Below, in pieces: positions 1 to 4,255 of a stretch of DNA of 5,473 bases. Origin of the DNA: Deltaproteobacteria bacterium (GTDB lineage: Bacteria > Desulfobacterota > Desulfarculia > Adiutricales > Adiutricaceae); assembly GCA_031279155.1 (NCBI GenBank), contig JAITJB010000091.1, forward strand, positions 1 to 5,473, written 5' to 3'. Both the position numbers and the translations under genes were made by a program. Under the pieces are notes generated by a model. The model was not told the DNA's origin, ran no database searches, and saw only the letters and a list, made by a program, of their open reading frames with translations. Numbering within the stretch: position 1 is the first letter of the stretch; every line of letters starts with the position of its first letter.

Positions 1-138
1 GGCCAGGTGGGCGTGGGTATGTCTTTGACAACGGTTTTGGCCCTGGTTAACCGCCATCGCGGTGAGGTCAACATAAACTCGCAAGTCGGCCAGGGAACGG
101 TGGTGGAATTTTCCATCCACCTACAGCCCTTAGCCTAA
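1..138 (+). CDS. Sensor histidine kinase, C-terminal end (partial)
   Basis: The frame is open from base 1 and gives 45 residues before TAA. It begins GQVGVGMSLTTVLALVNRH and continues with a GEVNINSQVGQGTVVEFSI-type ending. This is the glycine-rich G2 box and last strands of a HATPase_c domain, the ATP-binding part of two-component sensor kinases; the family pattern is G-x-G-(L/M)-(S/A)-L, then about 15 residues to H-x-G, then S-x-x-G-x-GT. The histidine phosphoacceptor, N box and sensor domains lie outside the window, so the signal cannot be guessed. The stop codon shares its last A with the ATG of the queH gene, so the two are probably co-transcribed. The kinase call is firm for the domain; a related GHKL ATPase is the only realistic alternative. 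Confidence 0.88.
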   Translation, partial: GQVGVGMSLTTVLALVNRHRGEVNINSQVGQGTVVEFSIHLQPLA

Positions 139-710
139 TGCCCGCTCTTTTGCTCCACGTCTGCTGCGCCCCCTGCGCGGTATTGCCCTTAACCGAGCTT
201 CTTAGGCGATCTTTAGGAAGTCCGGGCTATTTTAATCCCATATACCCCTGGTTTTATAATCCCAACATTCAGCCCAAAGAAGAGTTTATCAGGCGCCGTG
301 ACGCTCTGGCCTTTCTTTGTAGCCAAATACCTCTCTTAGTCCCTGGGGCCGATATTGCGGTTGATTTTTCCCCGCCTTACGAGCCCCATGTTTTTTTAGA
401 AACCGTAGCCAGTGAGCCTGATGGGGCGTTAGAGCCTAAGCGCTGCCAAATTTGCTACCGCTTAAGACTTAAGGCTGCGGCCATTGAAGCCCATAAGCGG
501 GGCTTTGAGGCCTTTTCCACCACCTTACTTTACAGCCGAAGACAGAAGCACGATTTAATCTTGGCCGAAGGTCATCTGGCGGCTCAGGAGATCGGGGTAA
601 AGTTCTATGATGAGGATTTTCGCCAAGGCTGGTCAAAGGGCGTTGAGCTAGGTAAAAAGCTCGGGCTCTACCGCCAGAGGTGGTGCGGCTGCGTCTACGG
701 GGCCAGCTAA
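138..710 (+). CDS. queH: Epoxyqueuosine reductase QueH
   Basis: The 190-residue protein matches the QueH (formerly DUF208) family in length and motifs. QueH carries out the last step of queuosine synthesis, reducing epoxyqueuosine to queuosine at the tRNA wobble position in the cytoplasm, and is unrelated to the cobalamin-dependent QueG. Visible motifs are LLLHVCCAPC at residues 4-13 (Cys9, Cys10, Cys13), FYNPNIQPKEEFIRR at 39-53, KRCQICYRLRL at 101-111 (Cys103, Cys106), FSTTLLYSRRQKHDLI at 126-141, YDEDFRQGWSKG at 157-168 and WCGC at 182-185 (Cys183, Cys185). The family is known to use these conserved cysteines for iron-sulfur and iron binding and redox chemistry. All are present, so the enzyme looks intact. 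The ATG overlaps the kinase stop by one base and no clear ribosome binding site precedes it, which suggests translational coupling. No other queuosine gene is in view. Confidence 0.95.
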   Translation: MPALLLHVCCAPCAVLPLTELLRRSLGSPGYFNPIYPWFYNPNIQPKEEFIRRRDALAFLCSQIPLLVPGADIAVDFSPPYEPHVFLETVASEPDGALEPKRCQICYRLRLKAAAIEAHKRGFEAFSTTLLYSRRQKHDLILAEGHLAAQEIGVKFYDEDFRQGWSKGVELGKKLGLYRQRWCGCVYGAS

Positions 711-742
711 CGACAAAAAGCTAAACAAAAGGAAATTTAGGG

Positions 743-850
743 CAAAAAAAGCCCCCGGGATTCAGCTATTAACTAGTGACTAGCGTCTATTAGCTATTAA
801 CTATCGGCCAATAGTTATTGACTGTTAGCTGAATCCTAGGGGGCTTTGCG
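743..850. terminator. Long hairpin terminator between convergent units
   Basis: Bases 748-756 (AAAGCCCCC) pair with 839-847 (GGGGGCTTT), and 758-768 (GGATTCAGCTA) pair perfectly with 826-836. A small internal mismatch (757 against 837-838) separates the two stems. Read on the minus strand, the GC-rich stem is followed by seven T residues (744-750 on the plus strand are all A). It is therefore a good intrinsic terminator for the UxaA operon, whose stop is at 875. Read on the plus strand only three T residues follow, so termination of the kinase-queH unit is plausible but weaker. The loop is unusually long, about 57 bases, and contains its own hairpin (798-804 TAACTAT with 811-817 ATAGTTA). Confidence 0.82.
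766..835. repeat. Degenerate 7-bp tandem repeat, consensus CTATTAR
   Basis: The hairpin interior divides into in-register heptads: CTATTAA, CTAGTGA, CTAGCGT, CTATTAG, CTATTAA, CTATCGG, CCAATAG, TTATTGA, CTGTTAG, CTGAATC. The first six start with CTA at exact 7-base spacing (766, 773, 780, 787, 794, 801), and the phase holds to 835. The last units also form the right arm of the terminator stem. The array does not look coding. It resembles the class of short heptanucleotide repeats found between genes in some bacteria, but I cannot tell whether other copies exist in this genome. Confidence 0.7.
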
Positions 851-874
851 ATCGAAATTAGGCTCCGGCTATTA

Positions 875-2038
875 TTAGATAACTGGACCTAAAACATGGA
901 TATCAATTGAGCTAAAGTATTTAATAGTTTCGTTTTTGGTCATTTTGCCTGATAAAACCTCAAGGAGCAAGGCAAAGGCCTCTTCGCCGACCTGGTCGAT
1001 ACTCTTTTCACCGGTTAAAATTAGCCCAGCGTTTAAGTCCATGTCGTTTATCATGTTTTGGTAAGTTATGGGGTTTCCGCAGATCTTAATGACCGGCATG
1101 CTGGGAAAACCCTGGGGCGCGCCGCGCCCGGTGGAAAACATCATAAACTGGGCGCCGGTACAGGCCATGCCGGTTAGGATTTCCGGCTCCCGGCCAGGAG
1201 TATCTTTGATCCAAAGTCCTTTTTGATCGGTTACGACATCGGCGTAGTCTAAGACGCCTTGGATGGGCCTGGTGCCGGATTTGACGATAGCTCCTAGGGA
1301 CTTTTCTTCGATAGATGATAGTCCACCCTCGATATTACCAGGCGTGGGCTGACCTTTGCGCATATCGCAGCCAATGGCTTTGGCTCGGTCTTCCATGTTT
1401 CGGACGATTTCTAAAATTTTGTCCCCGACCGTAGGGTTAATGGCCCTCTTGGCTAATATGTGTTCAGCCCCGATAAATTCCGTGGTTTCCCCAAAGACGA
1501 CTGTGCCGCCTAAATCGACAATTTTATCGGCCACGTAGCCGATGACGCAGTTGGAGGCCATGCCGCTGGTGGCGTCTGAGGCCCCGCATTTAATGGACAT
1601 GACGACCTTTGAGATGTCAGCCGGCTCTCTTTGGAGGCCAGAGATGGCCATAGACAACTTTTGAGCCGCATCTATGCCGGCGGCGATAGCCTTACTAGTT
1701 CCACCAAGCTCTTGGATATGGATGATTTCTACTGGTTTTCCGGTCTTAGCCACCGTCTCAACTAAGCGAGCGTGGTCAGTGCCCTCGCAGCCGAGGCTGA
1801 CTACCAAAACCGCCCCGACATTGGGGCTCTGGCCTAAGCTACAGAGGGTATTGGTGACCCTATCTAGGTCAGGCGGCAGTTGACAGCAGCCCTGGTGATG
1901 GAAAAAACCAGCTGTTCCTTGGACTTGCATGGCGATAGCCTGGGCGACGTCATTGGCGCAGATAACGCTCGGCATGATAGCTACAACGTTTCTAGCCCCT
2001 ACTTGCCCATCTGGCCTTATGTAACCCATAAATTTCAT
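875..2038 (-). CDS. UxaA-family hydro-lyase, large catalytic subunit
   Basis: The 387-residue protein is the large domain of the altronate/galactarate dehydratase (UxaA/GarD) family as a separate subunit. Family members eliminate water, or sulfite in sulfolactate sulfo-lyase SuyB, from hydroxyacids in the cytoplasm with a divalent metal. Motifs in order: GYIRPDGQVGARN (5-17), HQGCCQ (48-53), SLGCEGTD (81-88), KCGASDATSG (150-159), GETTEFIGAEHI (183-194), PTPGNIEGGLSSIEEKSLG (231-249), TGRGAPQG (303-310) and KICGNP (318-323). Length matches stand-alone large subunits (about 385-390). The ATG is preceded by AGGAG (2046-2050) at 7-base spacing and lies 15 bases after the SAF-subunit gene, so the two form an operon. 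Substrate is unresolved: the second half reads more like general altronate-dehydratase relatives than my recollection of SuyB, but altronate, another sugar acid or sulfolactate cannot be separated here. No uronate isomerase, reductase or transporter gene is adjacent. Confidence 0.92.
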   Translation of the reverse strand: MKFMGYIRPDGQVGARNVVAIMPSVICANDVAQAIAMQVQGTAGFFHHQGCCQLPPDLDRVTNTLCSLGQSPNVGAVLVVSLGCEGTDHARLVETVAKTGKPVEIIHIQELGGTSKAIAAGIDAAQKLSMAISGLQREPADISKVVMSIKCGASDATSGMASNCVIGYVADKIVDLGGTVVFGETTEFIGAEHILAKRAINPTVGDKILEIVRNMEDRAKAIGCDMRKGQPTPGNIEGGLSSIEEKSLGAIVKSGTRPIQGVLDYADVVTDQKGLWIKDTPGREPEILTGMACTGAQFMMFSTGRGAPQGFPSMPVIKICGNPITYQNMINDMDLNAGLILTGEKSIDQVGEEAFALLLEVLSGKMTKNETIKYFSSIDIHVLGPVI

Positions 2039-2045
2039 TAGTATT

Positions 2046-2050
2046 CTCCT
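2046..2050 (-). promoter_or_regulatory. Ribosome binding site of the large UxaA subunit
   Basis: AGGAG on the minus strand, seven bases before the ATG at 2038, inside the 15-base gap after the SAF-subunit stop. It supports this start and independent initiation at the second gene. Confidence 0.75.
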
Positions 2051-2053
2051 GTG

Positions 2054-2350
2054 CTACAGATCGCCGCGGCCGCGCATGCTGTCTAGGTTGTGAACATGGA
2101 CATACTCGCCCTTTTTGATGGCTTTACTGGCCGCGCCAATGGACTCGCCGTACTTTAGGATCTGGGCGCCAGGCGCGATGTCAGAGAGGGCAATTTTGTG
2201 TCCGTAAGGGATGTTGCCGATGACCTTGAGCATTTCGCTTTGACCTTTTTTGTCCACTACCTCAATCTGTGAGCCGTCCGAGGTGTTTTGGGCAAAAATG
2301 GTGGCGACATTGTCATTGTCATTTACTTTAATGGCCAAATTTCGATCCAT
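2054..2350 (-). CDS. UxaA-family hydro-lyase, small SAF-domain subunit
   Basis: This 98-residue protein is the SAF domain that forms the N-terminus of single-chain altronate and galactarate dehydratases and is a separate subunit in split enzymes (also SuyA of sulfolactate sulfo-lyase). Signature segments are IPYGHKIAL (48-56), ILKYGESIG (64-72), GEYVHVHNLDS (81-91) and the terminal RGRGDL (93-98). The HVHN segment and the RGRGDL end are typical of the family, and this domain contributes metal or substrate contacts to the holoenzyme. ATG was chosen because AAGGAGTG lies 6 bases upstream and the length fits the family. It is the first gene of the operon, followed 15 bases later by the large subunit. 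Specificity is as undetermined as for its partner. Confidence 0.92.
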   Translation of the reverse strand: MDRNLAIKVNDNDNVATIFAQNTSDGSQIEVVDKKGQSEMLKVIGNIPYGHKIALSDIAPGAQILKYGESIGAASKAIKKGEYVHVHNLDSMRGRGDL

Positions 2351-2354
2351 TTAT

Positions 2355-2362
2355 CACTCCTT
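2355..2362 (-). promoter_or_regulatory. Ribosome binding site of the SAF subunit
   Basis: AAGGAGTG on the minus strand; the GGAG core ends six bases before the ATG at 2350. It is a strong Shine-Dalgarno match and fixes the start. Confidence 0.8.
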
Positions 2363-2375
2363 AATAGTAATTTTA

Positions 2376-2392
2376 CCTCTTAAATTAAGAGG
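2376..2392. promoter_or_regulatory. Perfect 17-bp palindrome in the UxaA operon leader
   Basis: CCTCTTAA and TTAAGAGG flank one central base (2384), giving perfect 8-base arms. It lies about 28-45 bases downstream of the predicted transcription start and 26 bases before the first ATG. A dimeric repressor operator is the likeliest role, since a one-base loop is poor for an RNA hairpin. No regulator gene is in the window. Confidence 0.55.
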
Positions 2393-2409
2393 CAATACTG
2401 GAAAGTTTG

Positions 2410-2445
2410 ACGGGCATTTTTTGACAATTATAGCTGTTTGCCCGT
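2410..2445. repeat. Second, interleaved inverted repeat at the promoter
   Basis: ACGGGCA (2410-2416) and TGCCCGT (2439-2445) are perfect 7-base arms separated by 22 bases. One arm lies in the -35/-10 spacer, the other just downstream of the predicted start. The centre of symmetry is displaced by 11 bases from that of the neighbouring inverted repeat. Role unknown; operator half-sites are possible. Confidence 0.45.
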
Positions 2446-2457
2446 GTTATTGTCAAA
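2420..2457. repeat. Inverted repeat enclosing the promoter core
   Basis: TTTGACAAT (2420-2428) and ATTGTCAAA (2449-2457) are perfect 9-base arms separated by 20 bases. One arm contains the -35 hexamer and the other overlaps the -10 edge. They could be half-sites of a regulator; part of the match on one side is constrained by the promoter consensus. Confidence 0.5.
2427..2456 (-). promoter_or_regulatory. Sigma-70 promoter of the UxaA operon
   Basis: On the minus strand there is a perfect -35 TTGACA (2451-2456) and a perfect -10 TATAAT (2427-2432), separated by 18 bases. Transcription should start near 2420, giving a leader of about 70 bases before the SAF-subunit ATG. Two inverted repeats overlap the promoter: 2420-2428 with 2449-2457, and 2410-2416 with 2439-2445. 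Strong core elements overlapped by symmetric sites suggest a promoter that is held off by a repressor and opened by inducer. Confidence 0.8.
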
Positions 2458-2470
2458 TGGATCGAGGAAT

Positions 2471-2497
2471 AAAAAAAAATCAAGTCTCCTTGATTTT
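2471..2497 (-). terminator. Intrinsic terminator, minus strand (distal)
   Basis: AAAATCAAG (2476-2484) and CTTGATTTT (2489-2497) form a 9-bp stem with a TCTC loop. On the minus strand the stem leads into a long T run (2471-2479 are all A on the plus strand). It lies about 105 bases past the stop of the peptidoglycan-binding gene. The stem is A/T-rich with few GC pairs, so it may serve as a backup to the hairpin at 2539-2552. Confidence 0.6.
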
Positions 2498-2532
2498 AGA
2501 TAATAAAATCCGGATATTACTTGACGTTAGCT

Positions 2533-2558
2533 AAAAAATGGCCAGGCGGCCAGATTTT
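2533..2558 (-). terminator. Intrinsic terminator, minus strand (proximal)
   Basis: TGGCC (2539-2543) pairs with GGCCA (2548-2552) across a four-base loop. On the minus strand six T residues follow the hairpin (plus-strand A run 2533-2538). It sits about 50 bases after the stop at 2603 and is the first terminator met by transcripts of the 3866-2603 gene pair. A T4 run follows on the plus strand too, so weak bidirectional action is possible. Confidence 0.55.
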
Positions 2559-2602
2559 GTAAATAAATTTTAAAATTTATATAGAGATAAAAAAATAAAA
2601 AG

Positions 2603-3565
2603 TTATAGGCTATAAATATCTAATTGCTTAATCAAACGTAAAAAATTTATTAAACGGTCGTTAATAAGGCCATCATCAGGTATGCCGGCCTCTCTCTGAA
2701 ATTGTTGCAGGCCTTTGACCGTCTTTAGGCCGTAGAGGCCATCGATGGGCCCGGGATCGTAGCCGAGACTGGTCAGAAGCTCTTGGACTTCGGTGACCAT
2801 GGCCGGAGTCAGCGGGCGGCTTGGGGGATTATTAGACTTAAAGCGATGAATGTAGCCGGAATGCCTAAAGATTTCTAAAATAATACCCACGCTGTAAGGA
2901 CTTAGATCGACAATAGCCATATCGAAATTGTTGTCGTTATATTGAAAGTCTAGACAGCGGCTCTGGCAATCGTCAAAGAGGGCTTTGACTCCGGCTGGAT
3001 CCGATGGGGCGATAAATACGGTCATGGCTTTTAGCTGAATCCAACCCTGGACGCACCAGCGGATCTCTCTTAAGGACAAAAACTGTTTATAGCCCATAGG
3101 CGGTAGCGAGATATCCAAGCCGGAGTTTCTTAAAACCTCCGGCAGGCCCAGGCTGTTGGGGATGGGGGCTTTTTTAGTGTTGGCGTATGGCGGATAAATG
3201 GTATTAGTTACTCTCGGTTTATCAGAAAAGATAGAAAAATTAATAATAGGAAATAAAAGAAACGTGATAAAGATGATAGATACTATAAATAGAAGCCAAA
3301 ATAAGAAATGGTCTTCTTTGGCGGTTTTCGTCTCGCCCTTCTTGTAGGGCGCGTTCTCGGGCGACACGCCCTTGGTCGCCTCACTTTTGGGCTCGGCTTT
3401 TGGTAAGGGCGGTTTTTTTGGGACCGCAACCTTGGGAGCCTCTGAAGTTTCAGGCTTTTTGAGGCTGACGGTCTTCTGTGTCTTCTCCAGACTGATATTT
3501 GGCTTGGTGGCTAGAGCGGCTAAGCCAGCAAAACCAGTCTTTTGATTTTTATCATTATTGGGCAC
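2603..3565 (-). CDS. Single-pass membrane protein with peptidoglycan-binding domain
   Basis: The 320 residues fall into four parts. Residues 1-85 are a Lys/Pro/Glu-rich, low-complexity, probably cytoplasmic tail. Residues 87-113 form one hydrophobic helix. Residues 114-250 are an outward-facing region with Cys171 in REIRWC and Cys200 and Cys204 in a DDCQSRCLDFQY segment. Residues 251-310 are a peptidoglycan-binding domain of the PG_binding_1 type (VQELLTSLGYDPGPIDG, then TVKGLQQFQREAGIPDDG). The middle region resembles an EIRYC...YNSRC..FRY-like module that I associate with other proteobacterial envelope proteins; its cysteines could form a disulfide. No hydrolase or transpeptidase motif is seen, so an anchoring or sensing role at the cell wall is inferred. 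The start is GTG with only a weak GGGA upstream; an in-frame TAG three codons before excludes a longer product. It lies 37 bases after the small membrane-protein gene, probably in the same operon. Confidence 0.8.
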   Translation of the reverse strand: MPNNDKNQKTGFAGLAALATKPNISLEKTQKTVSLKKPETSEAPKVAVPKKPPLPKAEPKSEATKGVSPENAPYKKGETKTAKEDHFLFWLLFIVSIIFITFLLFPIINFSIFSDKPRVTNTIYPPYANTKKAPIPNSLGLPEVLRNSGLDISLPPMGYKQFLSLREIRWCVQGWIQLKAMTVFIAPSDPAGVKALFDDCQSRCLDFQYNDNNFDMAIVDLSPYSVGIILEIFRHSGYIHRFKSNNPPSRPLTPAMVTEVQELLTSLGYDPGPIDGLYGLKTVKGLQQFQREAGIPDDGLINDRLINFLRLIKQLDIYSL

Positions 3566-3593
3566 AAAAAGCTACCATTTCCCAAAACATTAC

Positions 3594-3607
3594 AATAAGT
3601 ACTTATT
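3594..3607. repeat. Perfect 14-bp palindrome at the gene junction
   Basis: AATAAGT followed directly by ACTTATT, overlapping the TAA stop of the small membrane-protein gene. With no loop it is a poor RNA hairpin; a protein-binding site or chance A/T-rich symmetry are the options. Confidence 0.35.
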
Positions 3608-3866
3608 TACGATGTCTATTGACCGAACCGGCTATGGCTAAAATTATAACATAGAAAATCCCTGCCGGGACTAAGCCGCCGCCAAAAGCGGCGGCCAATT
3701 CACCCATGTAATACCAATTTTTAACAGAATCAGAAAAGCCTTCAGGGGCCATTTGTATAGGGTATGCGTTAATTGCAATGATCATACCTATAATTTGACA
3801 GATAAGAAAAGTCCCGCATCCAGGCTTCCACTCTTTTTTTTCTGGCGTTTCTGGGCTAGTGGCCAT
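3603..3866 (-). CDS. Small two-helix membrane protein, function unknown
   Basis: I do not recognise this 87-residue protein. Residues 1-16 are charged and polar (MATSPETPEKKEWKPG). Two hydrophobic segments follow, about 17-36 and 56-80, joined by a short polar loop (APEGFSDSVKNWYYMG); the second begins with a glycine- and alanine-rich stretch, and the protein ends in a basic SVNRHRK tail. By the positive-inside rule both ends probably face the cytoplasm. The ATG is supported by GGGAG (3874-3878) seven bases upstream. It is the first gene of a probable two-gene unit with the peptidoglycan-binding protein, so a joint envelope role is a reasonable guess. A plus-strand open frame overlaps it in antisense, but the membrane-protein pattern and ribosome binding site favour this strand. 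Confidence 0.7.
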   Translation of the reverse strand: MATSPETPEKKEWKPGCGTFLICQIIGMIIAINAYPIQMAPEGFSDSVKNWYYMGELAAAFGGGLVPAGIFYVIILAIAGSVNRHRK

Positions 3867-4110
3867 AATTTTTCTCCCGTTAAAGTTAGGGCTAGTTGGC
3901 TTAAAAATTTAAACCAACCCTTTTATCCGTTTAACAGGAGCAAAATACGATCTTAGGCCAGAGTCTTTTTTTTGTCGGTTTTTTTACCTCAAAAATCCGG
4001 GGCTTTTGATTTCTCCTTTTGACCTTTAACCCGGGCTTGTTTTTTGGTATGATATTTATTGACTAGACTAAGATATATTGTTCTATTTTAACAGTATTTT
4101 TTAGTGTAGG

Positions 4111-4154
4111 TAGATTATATATAGACTGTATGTAGACTGTATTTAGTATTTTGA
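4111..4154 (+). repeat. 11-bp direct repeats upstream of the channel gene
   Basis: TAGACTGTAT occurs twice at exact 11-base spacing (4122-4131 and 4133-4142). The unit before (TAGATTATATA, 4111-4121) and the unit after (TAGTATTTTGA, from 4144) are degenerate copies in the same register. An 11-base period is one DNA turn and is the usual spacing of direct-repeat sites for OmpR/PhoB-type response regulators, so a regulator-binding site for the gene at 4256 is possible. Confidence 0.5.
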
Positions 4155-4197
4155 GCCATATCACTTGAAAATGAATCATTGACGATTTAACCAAAAA

Positions 4198-4217
4198 CCA
4201 ATCTCTGAGAGAATTGG
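4198..4217. repeat. Quasi-palindrome before the channel gene
   Basis: CCAATCTCT and AGAGAATTGG form nearly symmetric arms around G4207, with one extra A on the right. It lies about 40 bases before the ATG at 4256, probably in the leader or promoter of the channel gene. Role unknown. Confidence 0.35.
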
Positions 4218-4243
4218 CCATAGTCCGCCACAAACGGCAAGTT

Positions 4244-4247
4244 GGAG
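4244..4247 (+). promoter_or_regulatory. Ribosome binding site of the channel gene
   Basis: GGAG eight bases before the ATG at 4256. Together with the signal-peptide-like sequence that follows directly, it fixes the start. Confidence 0.7.
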
Positions 4248-4255
4248 TTAAGCAT

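Larger units (their letters stand above)
3867..4255. other. Divergent intergenic region, about 390 bases
   Basis: This A/T-rich stretch separates the minus-strand membrane-protein pair from the plus-strand channel gene and must hold both promoters. I see no convincing gene in it. It has two long T runs (about 3965-3973 and 3980-3986), the 11-bp direct repeats at 4111-4154 and a quasi-palindrome at 4198-4217. No sigma-70 promoter with both hexamers near consensus and proper spacing stood out on either strand; a TTGACT at 4059-4064 and TTGAAA at 4165-4170 have no good -10 partner. Confidence 0.6.

Noticed and set aside
766..835. CRISPR-like array from the heptad repeats
   Set aside because: Units are only 7 bases with no spacers, and no cas gene is near.
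748..847. Insertion element with target duplication
   Set aside because: No direct flanking duplication is visible and there is no transposase; the element is kept as a terminator with repeats.
1356..1883. Plus-strand open frames of 60 and 69 codons inside the large UxaA-subunit gene
   Set aside because: They lie entirely antisense to a gene with strong family motifs, and show no recognisable domain or ribosome binding site.
2250..2534. Plus-strand 94-codon open frame
   Set aside because: It overlaps the SAF-subunit gene in antisense and then runs through its promoter and a terminator; the product looks like non-coding translation.
3753..3956. Plus-strand 67-codon open frame
   Set aside because: It is antisense to the start of the small two-helix membrane protein, which has a good ribosome binding site and a membrane-protein pattern.
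3960..3990. Terminator at the T-rich runs
   Set aside because: T runs are present, but no stable stem precedes them on the plus strand, and no gene ends there.
4198..4217. Intrinsic terminator in the leader of the channel gene
   Set aside because: No T run follows the quasi-palindrome on either strand, and the one-base loop is unsuitable.
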